From Trichopria drosophilae (taxonomy: Eukaryota; Arthropoda; Insecta; Hymenoptera; Diapriidae), in contig CM059587.1 in assembly GCA_030407085.1 (NCBI GenBank), positions 21,673,001 to 21,737,000 on the forward strand: 64,000 nucleotides of DNA. Reading direction: 5' to 3'. The stretch's first letter is position 1; each line of letters begins with the position of its first letter. A program made the translations under genes and the position numbers. The notes beneath the pieces were generated by a model that had not been told where the DNA came from, did not search any database, and saw only the letters and a list, made by a program, of their open reading frames with translations. Below are positions 35,849-48,802 of this stretch, in pieces.

Positions 35849-36089
35849 CACGGAGAGAAATTTCTAATGTTTATACCGTGGGTCACCTTCGCCCGAAAAG
35901 ACTCAGGCTCTCACTTACGAGATTCGTTTGTTTTCATACTCTTTTGCCGCGGCCGCAGAGATCGACAACGTATTCTACCGTGGACGCATACTTTATTTCC
36001 TCAAGACCCACCGGATTTGATGGTGGGTAGCGGCATGGGATGCGTCGATAAGAGTTCCGTACTATAATCGTTAGAAATTTCTCTCCGTG
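35849..36089. mobile_element. TA-bounded MITE, 241 bp
   Basis: CACGGAGAGAAATTTCTAA at the left, preceded by TA (35847-35848), is the exact reverse complement of TTAGAAATTTCTCTCCGTG at the right, followed by TA (36090-36091). The interior is GC-richer, with imperfect inverted words (ACCCACCGGATTTGATGGTGGGT). The 66- and 73-codon frames overlapping it are element-derived. The intact TIR suggests a comparatively young insertion. Confidence 0.9.
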
Positions 36090-36091
36090 TA

Positions 36092-37633
36092 TATATTTTG
36101 TATAATTTGTATACAATTTGGTACATATTAATAAAAATATCAGAAACTTGAGCACAATTTAAAATATTGATGCGGAAATGACGGTGAAGCTAGCCGCATT
36201 TTCAGGCCGCACTGTTATTCAAATAGTTTTCTGAACACTTTTAGCATTAACATGAATTAGGCAGCTAACTATACCGGAGAACTAACTGAATCCGGCAATT
36301 TCCTATTTTCACGAAAAATTGCTTATACAAAATCGTGGTAAGCTCTGTGGCTGGACTATACATGCATGAAAATTTGCAGAAATGATCCCTAAACGACACC
36401 CACGTTATATAGCTGAACACAGAAACAATACATTGCTTAACTTGTTGCTGAATTATAAAATTCTTGGATTTAATGGCAGAATGATGCCGGTAATCGAACA
36501 GAACATGTCCACTATTTTAACAAATTGCAATAGCCAAAAATCGGAAAAAAAAATTAAAGAAAAGGAATACAATAAAATAAGAAATACGAGTGATACTACC
36601 TTCTCCTTATTCAATCTCAACGAAGTTTACCGTATTTGGATTCGAAACGACATACGAGTAGTGCGCGACTTTGCGACTTTTATAGGGACACAAAAATAAG
36701 AAAATTTAAAAATTAAAAAAAAATGGAACCAAATCTTGCTGCGTCCTCGTTGTGGTTCTGGGCTCGGCTAAAGGCAAAACAAAAATCAAAGCACGCATCA
36801 TTCCAATGAGCACGGAGGTGCCATTAGGAAGAATTAATTATTTAATTATTCCGCAATTATGTCACTGAACTTATTCATACGTCAACTAAGTCACCTATAC
36901 ATCTAAGTACTTATGCAGCGCATTCCCGAATTTTACTAGTGCTGAACGTCACGCCAACTTTATTGGAAAATGCTAAAACGGACGTTTTTAAAAATGCAAC
37001 GTATTTAAAAAAAAGTTTCACAACACCCCACAATATCCTACATTTTCTTGGTGTTCCCATTTTGGTACTGCAATGGAATAGAGGTCTCGTTAGTGCCTGA
37101 AAGATATGGAACCGTCATTATCGCTACAATGAAATTGAGCCGTGTTACTCCCAAACATCGATATATTTAGAAAGTGACTTGCAGCATCTCAAAATGATTC
37201 CAAGTGGACACAAAAGTGACTCAACTGATGTCAGCTGCTTTTGCAGTGTCCGTATCCTCGTTTTTTCCTGGTTTATCATTTTCGTCATGGTCATCGGCGG
37301 TATACGTGTTACCATCCCGGTCATCGACTAATTCGTCAATGTAACCTCTTCGACATTATTTTGAAACTGGCGACGCGACATTATGCATCGAAGTCATCAG
37401 ATCATTCGTGTATCGTTTTTATTCCTCGTGCTCCTTCTGTTATCCTTGTAATTATTGTAGTAGTTAATCACGACCGTTGACAGAATGCTCGTCATCGTTC
37501 AAATCGTGTCGTCGGTATACATTTCTGTATTAACGTCGAAGTTTCCACTTTGACTTAACGGTACTTTTCCCATACATGGATTGGATTTATTCACTTTTAG
37601 GGTCGTTGAAGAGGACGAAGCCAATAGTACATT
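36092..37633. other. Mixed AT-rich intergenic DNA, nothing recognised
   Basis: Frames at 36382-36699 (105 codons) and 37241-37480 (79 codons) have no recognisable domain. A few homeodomain-type TAATTA words cluster at about 36830-36850, which is common in AT-rich DNA. Confidence 0.35.
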
Positions 37634-38010
37634 ACTCAACGAGGGAGGCATTCTTTTTTACTTCCCGAGGGAAGTATACGATTTTTCTTTATGGCCGGGA
37701 GGATAAGCGGCATCTTTCTTCATCTTCCGCTTGTGGGAGGAAAGTTGCTGTTTTCCTCCCGGTGTGAAGAAAAGAACATTTGACGCACTCCGCGGCGTGG
37801 AAAACTTCTTTTCTCCGCGCGCCTCGTAAATCACCGATAAGAAAAACTCTTTCCGGCCGCTAAATAATATCACCGGGCGGAAATAGTACATTGTGTAACT
37901 ATAGAGCAAAACACTTCTGCATTCTGTCGTGTTGCACATAATATGATCTTCTCATACGAGAGAGCGTCCTATTTTGCTCCCGCGATGTAGGGAACAAAAT
38001 AACATTTTTG
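37634..38010. repeat. Dispersed palindrome-rich repeat, copy 2 (reverse)
   Basis: The reverse complement of this locus is colinear with 17160-17560: TATACTTCCCTCGGGAAGTA, GAATGCCTC and CCTCGTTGAGTAAT are shared. Internal hairpins include CGGGAGGAAAACAGC.../GGGAGGAAAGTTGC-type inversions. The 93-codon minus frame across it is not recognised and is probably repeat-derived. Here GAATGCCTC runs directly into CCTCGTTGAG, whereas copy 1 has an insertion between them. Confidence 0.6.
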
Positions 38011-38499
38011 ATGCAGTAGGCGTGAGATAAAATTTTCAGTTTAAACAGTTATGATCTTTTGTTATTTTAATTTTGAATGAACAATGAAGTTTTTCAGGGC
38101 CTCGAAGCACATGACGCGTTGGTCATCGACTGCCACCAACTTTAAACATTCATTACTTTTTGACTATTAGACCAATAAAAATAAAACTTTCCAGAAAATT
38201 TGTTCATACCTTTATGAACAACTTTCTCGCTGACAGTTTTCGGATACTCGAAATTTGCTCGATAAACGAAGAGCCAGAAGGTATATATTGCAGTTGCATA
38301 GAAAAAAATTAATAACTTTATTGTTCATTGAGATATATAATTTATTATTTCACCATTAGATGCGGAAATCTCTAACGAACAATTTCTTTTTTTATTCGTT
38401 TCAAAACCTTCAAAATTGGCTATGTTATAGCGAGTTGAAATAAAAAAGGCGACCGCGTAGTAACTAGTCCTGTCTATACGGCATTCAGCCGCCTTTCTC
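38011..38499. other. AT-rich spacer, nothing recognised
   Basis: No supported feature. Confidence 0.35.
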
Positions 38500-39260
38500 T
38501 TTTTCCGTATTTATTGACGCCATTGGACTATATTTTGACTCCAAAGAACTCAAATGTAGTCGAACCCGGCCTACCCCATTTTCGACTCCTTTGGACTGAA
38601 ATTTTACTCCAATAATTGTAGTGTGTACCATTAGGGTACTGTTCAATCATAATGTCACTTGCTCCTTGAACTCGTCTTTATTTCCAGAGATGGTAAGTGC
38701 CGATGTATGGAAAAAACGTCATAATCCGTGGAATTTCAAAGTAATTTTGGAGATTGAGTCATTTGGGGGAAATCGTAAAACAAAAACCATCGATAAAGGC
38801 GTTTGCTAACTTTCTCCATCTTTACTGCCCAGAGTCGCTGTCTGACGGCTCCCGTGCTAACTATACGGTTAAGTATCACTTTCGAACTGCTGATGTTTTC
38901 AGGTGGATCGATAAAGAAGGTTTAACGGGACTCGTCTCGTCCCATCGCGTCCGCAGAATGCTGAACTTTCAGAGCTCGTAAACGGGCACCACCGACGTGC
39001 ACATGGTTTTACGACTCATTTGCATCTGCCTTTAAAGACTAAGTCTAGCAATTAAACCCGTCCAATGCAGCTGTGCCTTCCATAGGTTATATCACCCCGC
39101 TCGTATATTCCAATACCCAAGTTAATATTCTCCTTTAACAGATCAGTGCGATCGACAGTCGTAATCCAAAGAAGTGAAAATTCTTCCGGGCCCTTCACCG
39201 ACGCGTGCTTTTAATATCGCTCTTCTTCCCGCGGAATTAAACTCGCAAAATGAGTATAAA
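38500..39260. other. GC-richer, apparently single-copy block
   Basis: Two overlapping plus-strand frames (38621-38809 and 38754-38981) have no recognised motif. The sequence is mixed-composition with CpG. An imperfect repeated word pair (TTTGACTCCAAAG / CTTTGGACTGAAAT) lies at about 38540-38610. It may be regulatory or UTR; function unknown. Confidence 0.25.
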
Positions 39261-41329
39261 ATGCACTCACCGGCTGTATAAATTTATGGCTAAAATGAAG
39301 TAATCTCATTGCCTGACGGGTATCGATTGCGAATATTCCTCCGATACCATTTCGTAAATTTACGACCTTAATACGGAGCGGGGGTCACTTTTTGAAACAG
39401 TGTAAAAAGTTAAGCTATAAATTTAAAACCACGAAAAACATCCGATTGCTGGGTGAACTCATCCACGGAATTAGCAAATTGCCGTTAACTACTTTCCGAG
39501 TCTCGGCTCGTACAAAAAAATACTATGCGAATTTTACCATTATTAAGAGTTGATGACTTTTGATGATTTTCCATACAAAAATCCGTCATTAGATCCCTTT
39601 ATGACGCAAAATAACAGTACACATTTTAAAATAATTTGGGTGCATAAACTTGGCTTTAGACACAAAATGCACATGCGTAGACCACGAAGCTAATCAGTAC
39701 CTGATCTGATTAAACGTTCCATTTTTGAACAGACCCAACAGCAAAGGCATAATTGAGGATTTTCCGGACCCTGAAGTTTCCGCTCGGATAGCTGATCCAT
39801 CCTTTTTCTCTTTTAAGCGACTTTTTATTGTAATGTAACAGTGCAAGCTAAGTATTCTATTAGTAAATAAAATATAGTTATTTTCGCCCTCCCCGTCGTA
39901 AAATCGCATTTTACGCCCTCGAAAATTATATGGCTGATTTTATGTCCGCAAAATTAGATGAAAGGAATATTAATTAAGTAAAATCTCTGTCTGAAAGTAT
40001 TAAAATAACTATATCAAGTCGACTCATTTAACTGTGAGTTGCTAGTTGTAGATAAGAATACGCAAATAGTTTAAGTAACCAAAGCGACTTATAGGACATG
40101 CATTATATATCCTTAATTAACTACATCAGGTTTGTGTATCATTTTTTTGCTGCGAATAGGTAACTGAAAAGATTATATTCTTATTTAGTTATTTTCAATA
40201 ATAGTCTCTAATAATTTGAGTCCATCGTAAATTCGCTCATTCATACGAAGGATAATAAAAACAAAAACCTGTGATTTGTTGCTTTCAACGATCTAGTTTT
40301 GAGCAATATTGATCACCGTAAATCGCCCCCCAGAAACTTTACTACAAAAAGTAAGAGAGTGTCCCTGAGGAACGTCTACGACTGGTTCATTTCTTCACAT
40401 TATCGGAAATCCAAGTAGAATAAATTTTAAGAAGATTTAACGAAATTGTTAGTAAACGATAAAGTAATCATTAAATACACATAACAATAATTAGTTGAAC
40501 TATTACAAAAATATGATATGTAATGTGGAGCTGCATACAATTATGTAAAATGTTCTTTAGAAAAAACTCTCGCTGTAACAGTTCAGTTATAATTCTGGGA
40601 TTGATTAATAAATTCGCCATAACAGTACTGAAGTAAGATATTTTAAAATGTACAATGTAAATTATTGTATTCAATTTTTAATTGTGAATCGTGCTAAGTA
40701 GACTATTCTATGCAATCCGTTCTTTCTGTTCCAGGTAAGCTCGCGATGTTACGACGTGAAACAGTTCTTATTGGTTTCCTGGTAAGCTGAAAACTGTCTA
40801 CATTATCTTTTGAATTATCAGAAAAATTCCCCTTTATATGAAAAAAAACGGAGTTGCCAAAATGACTCGAAATTACCCTGCAATCAGGGTCATGCAAACG
40901 CGGTATCGTTTCCGTGTCACGCTAGCTATTCATTATTTTCGTTACTACAGAGCTTTCGAGTCAATACAATTGTGATCGCCTCCTTCATACCCAATCAAAT
41001 GTTACACGTCTCGTCATATAATTTTTTTTTAATCATAACTGTGGGAAACACGTTTATATCAAATATGATCCCTGAAATACAAAAATTCATTTACCATTTT
41101 GCAGGTTATAACAAAATATTTTTTAAAAACTGAACCTGTTAGGTAAATCCACCTTTAGTAGATTGTTTCAACTGAGGTTGAAAACAATTGAAAGGTACAT
41201 ATCCCATTATTTTTAGTAGTTCTTCAAGATTCTGATGGCAAAATTGAATTTCAGTCGCCGGGAAGGCGCTAAATTTGAAAAAAAATGCCAAAAAATTCGG
41301 CAATATTTATTCTTATACATTTTTTCCAA
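39261..41329. other. AT-rich intergenic DNA, nothing recognised
   Basis: Open frames (39694-39909, 40471-40674 and 40703-40897 minus; 40810-41133 plus) lack domains. No inverted repeat or RNA gene could be supported. Confidence 0.35.
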
Positions 41330-41950
41330 CTATTAGAATATTGCAGTTATTTTCAAACCACGAAGAAAAGTGAAGAAAATATTTGAATATTTAGCAAACG
41401 TTTTGTTTTGTTAGCACATTTTACTTTAACTATCTCAAAATGGAGTTCCCACTGAATTTTCGTTAACAAATTTCTGAACTATCCGACTCGAAAATTATAA
41501 GTTAAAAAAAGTGAAAACAACGTGATATTCTTAGAATTCATTAAGGATTATAATGGTATTTTTCCACATTTTGAAATCGATAATTTAAAATATTTTTTAT
41601 TTCAATTTAAAAAAAATGTCAAATATTTACGAAAAATTAGAGAAAAAAGGATTATAGGATAAAAGAATTTCAATTATTATAGTTTCGGATTTTTTTCTCA
41701 AAAACTACCAACTTTTGGAGAATATATTAAATTTTGTTCAGAATTTTTCGTAAGCGATTTAAAATTTTGAACAAAATTCCTGAAAATATTATCAATAAAA
41801 TCTGAAAAAATGCCACTATATTTCTAGCTAAATTCTACAAATGTATTATTGTTAGGATTTTTCTAAAAAAGCTCACAGTTTTTTAGTTAGAGCGTCCAGA
41901 AATTTTCACTGAGCACCCCGCACCATTTTGAATCCGCGTTTTGAACTTTC
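41330..41950 (+). repeat. Dispersed repeat, copy 1 (related to 46916-47702)
   Basis: It shares, in the same order and orientation, CAACTATTAGAATATTG, a GAAGAAAATATTTG motif, and AAGCTCACAGTTTT followed by a TTAG-AGCGTC-AGAAAT motif with the locus 46916-47702. It also contains AATGGAGTTCCCACTGAATT, whose reverse complement appears in the right part of the other copy. It is probably a foldback element with a degraded right arm. Confidence 0.6.
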
Positions 41951-43399
41951 AACTATATTTAGAGTAATATTTAAATATATGTCATTAAGCCACCCGATCC
42001 AAATGCACATTTTGATTGGATAACGTTTTAAACAAAAATTTGAGTGTTTTTTCCGGAAAGGATGATTTTTGCAAGTTTTTTGCGTTTAGGCCACCATATT
42101 AGAAAAGAGGCTAAATATAATTGAAAAATGGATAACCGAAAATAGTAGGATATAGATCCTTAAAAAAAAGTCATTGACGCTTTGTAACAAAACAAATTAA
42201 ATGAAAAACTTCAACGTTTTATGCCCTCTTCTGCGTTAATGGGTTAAGGCATATTTTTGATGGAATTCAACATATATTTAAAAAAGTTCAGTTCCAAGAA
42301 CCTATGAAAATGACATAAGTTCTATTTGTAGAAAATGTGTACAAACAGTAATCAGACTGACACAGCTATCCTCAAAGGGCCATAGGTCTGACAAAAATGT
42401 AGGGAAAACGGCTTTCACGGCTTTATTTGTACAATTATCATTTAGCTTCAAAATTTGCAAACCGCGAAATTCTAGCTGATCGTTTTCTCCAAATATAGAA
42501 ACGATTTTTCGTTATTACCGGCAATTGACCTCCAATCGAAAAATGTTTTATGGGAATGTTGTAGGTATAAAAAAGATCTACAATTTTTGTATACATCTTT
42601 TTTCACATAACCGCAGTTTCAGAAAAAAATCGAAAATGTATTTTTTTATCGGTTTTTAATAAATAAATAAGAAAAGAATAAATATTATTATTCAACAAAA
42701 TTACAGCTTGTTCGGGACAAAAAAGGTAAGTCTCCTAAAAATGTTCATAATTACCTCTTGTATATTATTATTTTGTTTGTAAGGGCCTGAGTGGTCCGTT
42801 TAATGAAAATAAATAAATAAGTAAATAAACAATTGATAGAATAAGGTTTGGTTTTTTGAGATATTGACTTTTTGAAGAGGTTATGTTGATTCGGGACAAA
42901 ACAAAAAAATTCCTAGTTGAAGTTCATATGTTTTGTACACTTTTGGTTGCAGAAAGGCATCCATACGGCAACATTATTGATACGAAAAAAAATTCACAAA
43001 AAACGAAACACACGAAATTTTGTTCATTTTTTTTTAAATGCGCCATAGTAGTTTTTAAAGCAATTTAAATGCAATTTTGACCACGCCATTCGAAGGAGCA
43101 TACTCGTAAATAATAATATTAATATTAACTTTCAAGTCAATATTAATCTTATTTCCTGTTGAAAATGAAGGTCGAAAATTAACGTAAATATGTGCGTTTC
43201 CCGTCCTAAATGGGTTAACGTTGGCGACGCGATTGTACAATCTAGTACTCCATCTAGATTGTGGATGGCACCCATTATCGTATTTTTTTGAAGTCGTAAC
43301 AATTATAATTTTAAAACATTCATTTTCATTTCTCGCTGCGTATAGGCGATATTGTTGAAAAGCAGTAAAAATGACTAAGAATGTTTTCCAGTGTATACA
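41951..43399. other. AT-rich DNA, nothing recognised
   Basis: ATGGGTTAA at about 42239-42247 resembles a decayed AAAGGGTTAA terminus but has no partner. Otherwise no supported feature. Confidence 0.35.
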
Positions 43400-44290
43400 G
43401 CAGGATATGAAACCCTCGCATGACGCTTATTTCGAATTTTGAAATGCCTTACGCACATTGTCGAAGAAACGAATTTTTCAACAAAGCAGAATTCGCTGCT
43501 TCGGCGACGATCCAATATTCCTTTAACATTACTTGCCGTCAGTGGCATTTCTGCGACGGAAAATTATTTCCAAGTCCTGTCCGCGTCTTGGAAAAGCTCC
43601 TCGCACACCAGTCCAGCTGCAGCCTTGTTATCAATACGCGGCAAGTATTCGCGGAACTTGCTCAGCGTCGTCGTCCTCCCGTCGAACTATGGATTCTACG
43701 CCGCCGTCGCACCCGAAGAATGGCAAGAAAGTCGGTTGCGTGCACACAGTCCAAAAACTGGCTGACGAAATTGGATTTCTGAAAGCCCGCAAACCCCCCC
43801 GCCCCTACACTTGCCTTTGGCTCGATTGGTCGCCGACGTATAGAGCGACCAGGCCAACTTCACCTGATTACCTGTTTCGCAGATGGATTCCTAGATCGAG
43901 CAGTTGCACCACCGACATAACCGTTTTAGGGGAGAGGGGGGTGGGGACCCCCCGGCCTCCCCGATCCTTAAGAATCCAGCGTTGCCAAAGGCAACCTCCC
44001 CCCGTCCTCCTCGTTCTTGAGTATCAAGACTCGCTGCGTTCCTTACTTCCTCTTCCATCACGTTCGCCCCCCCCCCCTCCCCTTACGCCCCCCTCCCCGC
44101 GTTTCCCGTCGATCGGATTTTATGGCCATTTTGTATAAACGCTTCGTTTGATTCGCGCAAATAGCTGGGCTATAGCGTCTGGAAAATCGGAACCGACGAA
44201 ATCCGATACACCTGATGTTCCTTCGACCGTCGCGTCGTCGGTGAAGAAAAAGGGCTCGGCTCACTCGACCGATAAAATATCCCTTTATTG
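43400..44290. other. GC/CpG-rich block with C-rich tracts
   Basis: The most GC-rich interval of the window. The longest plus-strand frame is 201 codons (43533-44138), ending in a Pro/Arg/Ser-rich low-complexity tail produced by C runs at about 44064-44100; two other plus frames are open over 43420-43782. None has a domain I recognise. A hairpin-like C/G segment (GGGGTGGGGACCCCCC) lies at about 43938-43955. A promoter, UTR or atypical exon is possible. I would not call it a CDS without transcript evidence. Confidence 0.3.
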
Positions 44291-46915
44291 TCTACTTACC
44301 AATCCTCGTCAATGGGGACGTTATTAATAACGATACTAACCATTTCCACGAGCGACCGTGTTCTTTAAATTTAAATTAGACGTGTAGTACCAAGGGAAAA
44401 ATTAAAAGTCGGCCACTAATTTAATAACCAATAAATTTTTGTAATAAAATGTAAAACATATTAAACGTGACGAGAATTTTGTAGAAACTTCTTGATGTGT
44501 CGGTCCAAAAGAAAATTTAAATACAAAAATAAATATATCCGGATCCAGATTTTTCAGAAAAGATTGACTTGTCCGCCCACATCAGAAATAATTTCTTTTG
44601 CGCCCTCATATTCATAATATATTAGGAAACGTAAATAAAGTGGAATTTTTCAAAAACTTTCATGTTTAATTGTTTATAATAATTAAGAAGTTGTAAAAAA
44701 TGTTTTACAGTAAAAATGTATGGTGAAATTGTTACTCAATAAGAACGATATTGGTCACTTACGGATTTTCCGAGTCGCTGATTACGAATCCGGCTTAGAT
44801 TTTCAAAATTCTAAATCGCAGATACAATAAGGCGAATAAAATTTTCAAAAAATTATTTGTTCAATGCATTAAGTTCCAAACAGACGAATAATTGTCCTTG
44901 ATTTTTACATTAATTTTTGTATGAAATAGGCACTAAAAGAAAATCGGTATAGGATATTTGTGACGTAAAATTTATCATTCTTTGAGAATCTGCGGTCGAA
45001 ATTTGTTAATAATAAATGTTGAAAATGTGATAAACAATTAAAAAAAACATGATTTTTCGAAAAAAAAAAAACTTCTTTCAAGCCATGACTTTACATGGAA
45101 AATGTAATGGAACTGCCTCAAACGCATAAAATCTCGCGTCCACTGGTCTCAGCAACAAATTCATACAGCTACTTTTTCTGAAATTCAAAATGGCGGACCA
45201 CATCATGCCTGAATTTTAAAAAAATTACTGAAATCGTTTGAAACTTGTTACTCGGGTGTTTTTGGGGTCGCTGATTATGAACATGAAATCAGATTTTCAA
45301 TATTCAAATATTTTCTACGCTGTTAGAAATTTCGCAAGACTTTTAATGAACATCTAACGGAAGTTACGGTCAAGCATGTAAATGAAAATATGTTAATGAC
45401 ATAAATTAAAAGTTAGGTACGCGCTCATTAAATGTAATGATTTTCAAAACGCGGACATTAAATCTAATGATTAAAAAAATTTATTTTCTACAAAACATCA
45501 TACATTGTATTTATTGTATCACATCTTTACGAATACACTTTTTATAGAAAAACAACTATTTTTCTACTGTTTAAAAGTGTACAAATGTAGAAAAATAAAA
45601 GTTGTCTGTGTGCTTTAAATCTTTATTTTTGTTTTTATTTTCATAAGTTTTCACATAAATACAATTAATAAAAATTAAATGAGTTAAAAAGTTTAATAAT
45701 TATAATAAAAATGCTTCAAATTTAAGTTAACTTCACTTTACGGTTCAATGTTTCAAAAACAATGTTATCCAATAAAAATATGGAACGTAACAAAAATTCA
45801 ATTTTATTAACGAAACCAAGTTTATTCCATAATGTGGTTTTCGAGAATTCAGCTTTTTTAACTTTTAGATTCGTAGAATTTTAGTCATGGATTACTTTTG
45901 TGTTATTGTAAAATTAAATAATGAACTGCAAGATAGCAAGCCACTTTTTACAGAATAGTAGCGTTTTAATAATTCACAGTTATGGAGAAATACTGTCTTT
46001 CTACGATATCCGGCTCATCTACACTAATGAGACTAATTACTATGTAAAGGAAACTGTTCGTATCAGTTCGTACACAGAGCGCAATAAGTCGCCTGCAGGC
46101 TGCTGAAACACCCAGAATTGAATTTAAACTAATCGCGTCAGTTAACTACTGCAAGTACTGACTACTGAGAATAAGTGAAAGAGGCCAAAATCGATCAGGC
46201 AAGCGCGTATGTTGCACTCTTAAAGATAATCTTAAAAATACCATTTTAATACAACTGTAAATGATGTGTCTCGTTTTTTTGGTAATGGCTTTTTTTATGA
46301 CGTTGAGGTTTGAAATGTTGGAGTCCAACGAAAACAAAAATTTGTAGGGCGAAAGAAATTTTTTTTCAATCTATGTCATATATAAACTCAATTAATGACA
46401 AACAATTGTTACGTCCTATAAAAGATGCACTTACAGTTAGGCCACTCGTTTTTTCTTCGAATAGTTAATAATGATGGTAATAAATAATCTGACTGATTTT
46501 CAAAAAATTCGGATGGCAGGAAAACGCGGTTGAAGGGGGGTAAATGGTGAAAAATGCATAGAACGTGCTATTAAAGTGCCTTCCTGATATCCATAAGTTT
46601 TGAAAATAAGTGACATTGTTTATTGATATTTTTAGTGACGTTTTAAAGAAAAAAAACTATTACAATAATACTAGAAGAGAAAAACGAGATGAAAATTCTA
46701 ACGTTTTTTCTAATAAACTAAATATAAAAAGTCTTCAAACGAAAACAATTCCTGTTAAATGGAAATGATGGAGTTTAGCTCGCTTTAATATTAAATATAA
46801 ATAGGGAATGGTGGCTGTTGGAACGAGCAAATAGATGTTGATTATTGCAATACTTTTAATTCGGAAATCGATATAAAGAATAATTTTTTAAATCATTTTT
46901 TCTCAACTACCAGAA
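44291..46915. other. AT-rich DNA with plus-oriented module remnants
   Basis: Subterminal-module remnants in plus orientation occur at about 44768-44830 (GAGTCGCTGATTACGAATCC) and 45185-45300 (TTCAAAATGGCGGACC, TACTCGGGTGTTTTTGGGGT). Two CATTAAAT-TAATGATT words lie near 45427-45470. The rest shows no gene or RNA. Confidence 0.45.
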
Positions 46916-47702
46916 TATTGGGGTTATATTCAAAATGTGAAGAAAATTTGAAGAAAATATTTGCAATTTGAGAAAAAAATGTTACTACTAGACCCACTTT
47001 TTTTAATTTCTTTGAAAACTTTTAGGACGCCGTACCTAAAAAATGATGAGCTTCTTCAAAAAAAATGCCAGAAACAAAACCTTCATTGAATTCGTCGAGG
47101 TTTATCTTCGAATTTTTCAGGTTTTATAAGCGATGTTTTGAGAAATTGTTTGTTTCAATTCTTTTTAAACATTTCAAATATTTACGAAAATTTCTGAAAA
47201 ACTTTGGTACATTCTTTTTGATGAATTCTAAGAATTTTTGTTTATGATTTTCCCGAAAGTTCATTGTTCTCGAGGAAAAAAGCCCTAAACTGTACTATTT
47301 GATGAATTTCTTCCCTCGAAAACTTTTTTTTTTCTATGAAACTTTAGGAGATATTCGCAAACAAAAATTGTTTTTTCAGAGAATGTACCAACATTTTTTC
47401 GGAATTTTTCGTAAGTATTTGACATTTTTTTAAAACTGAAATAAAAAAATCCGCAAATAATCGTTCACAAATTCTCGAAAAATGTCTGTTTATTTCTCGA
47501 TGAAGAATTTTGTGTAGTTTGCATTTTTTTTAAAGCTCACAGTTTTCCAGTTAGATCGTCAGAAATTTTTCACCCAAAAATTCAGTGGGAACGCCATTTT
47601 GAGGTCATTAAGGTAAAAATGTGGGCTATAAAAGTAAAATTTGTTCTTAAAATGCAATTATTTTCTTCACTTTTTTTCACAGTTTGAATATAATCCCAAC
47701 GT
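46916..47702 (+). repeat. Foldback element, copy 2 (related to 41330-41950)
   Basis: The left arm AATATTGGGGTTATATTCAA pairs with TTGAATATAATCCCAACGTT at the right end; GAAGAAAATATTTGCA near the left pairs with TGCAATTATTTTCTTC. The interior shares several ordered blocks with 41330-41950. No coding frame of note (a 60-codon Phe/Lys-rich frame at 47065-47247 is compositional). Confidence 0.7.
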
Positions 47703-47764
47703 TATGTTAATTGGTAATGTTAATTTGTAGCAATAAATATTTCTTCATTTTTAGACAATTTTAA

Positions 47765-48711
47765 CCCTTTCAGTCACGAATTTTTCCCGGGAAGGGTATT
47801 TTTTGTAATTTGGTATATAAGGGTTTTCGAGGGTGCTGATTCCGAATTCGGGGTCAAATTTTCAAAATTCAAAATGGCAGATCCAATATGGCCGACCAAA
47901 AAAATAATAAAATTCTTAAAAATACAACAAAAAAATGAAGAGCTGTTGTCAATAAAATTTGCAAATACACAATAAAAAAAGTGTTACATTAAATTATAAT
48001 CATGAAAGATAGAAATCCACATACAAGCATTTTCATAGAAATCTAGAATATTTCAATTTGTAATAAAATACTCCAAAACCTTCAAAGATCAAATTTCTGA
48101 TAAAATATATTTTGTTTTATTTTTCATCTACCACATCAGCTCGGGCATTTTAAATTTCGAAAACTTAACATCAGATACGTCATCAACTACGTCAAACCCT
48201 CTATATACCAAATATGAGACAGCATGACCGTTTTTTTCAAATTTTTCGTCGACTATATTGGATCCGCCATTTTCAATTTTGAAAATCTAACGCCGGATTC
48301 GTAAACAGTATCCTCGAAAACCCCTATATACCAAATATCAGACAAAATTACCACCTTCCAAATTTCTGGTCGGCCATAATGGCTCCGCCATTTTGAACTT
48401 TGAAAATCTAACACCGGATTCATAATCAGCAGCCTCGTAACTCCTTATATAACAAATATCGCAAAATGAAACCTATTACTTCATCCTAGCATGAAATTCT
48501 TCGGAAATTTATGATATTTTTAAACGTAATTTGTTTATATCAATAATTATTTTAAATAATTGTGCAATATTATTATTACTTAACATTTATTGGAGTCTTA
48601 GGAAAGCCAGGAACAAAAATCCTCAACGAAATCGATGGGGAATTGCTCATAAACGTTGAAAAGTTAGTAGCATGTAGGTGGGACACTGGTGTCCCGCTGG
48701 GACTGAAAGGG
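47765..48711. mobile_element. TTAA-bounded piggyBac-like MITE, copy B
   Basis: TTAA (47761-47764) precedes CCCTTTCAGTCACG, and GGGACTGAAAGGG precedes TTAA (48712-48715). The right about 170 bp is the reverse complement of the left of copy A (28771-29326), including the palindromic GGACACTGGTGTCC and AGTCTTAGGAAAGCCAGGAA. Subterminal modules: plus at about 47828-47900, minus at about 48240-48330 and 48365-48430. It is longer than copy A because of extra interior modules. No transposase. Confidence 0.88.
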
Positions 48712-48802
48712 TTAAGAAAATTTTTCATCATATAGAAATTCTTGACGACCGGAACTTTGACACGACAATCCTGAAGAGCGACATCGAAAATAGTAGAATA
48801 TG

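Noticed and set aside
39694..39909. Minus-strand frame with SGSGKSS, resembling an ABC-transporter P-loop
   Set aside because: The glycine required at the start of GxxxxGK[ST] is Glu here, the frame is only 71 codons, and no Walker B, signature motif or splice context is present.
43533..44138. 201-codon plus-strand frame (longest in the window)
   Set aside because: Lies in GC-rich, C-run DNA with other frames also open, has a low-complexity Pro/Arg/Ser tail and no recognisable domain. Kept as a GC-rich block, not a CDS.
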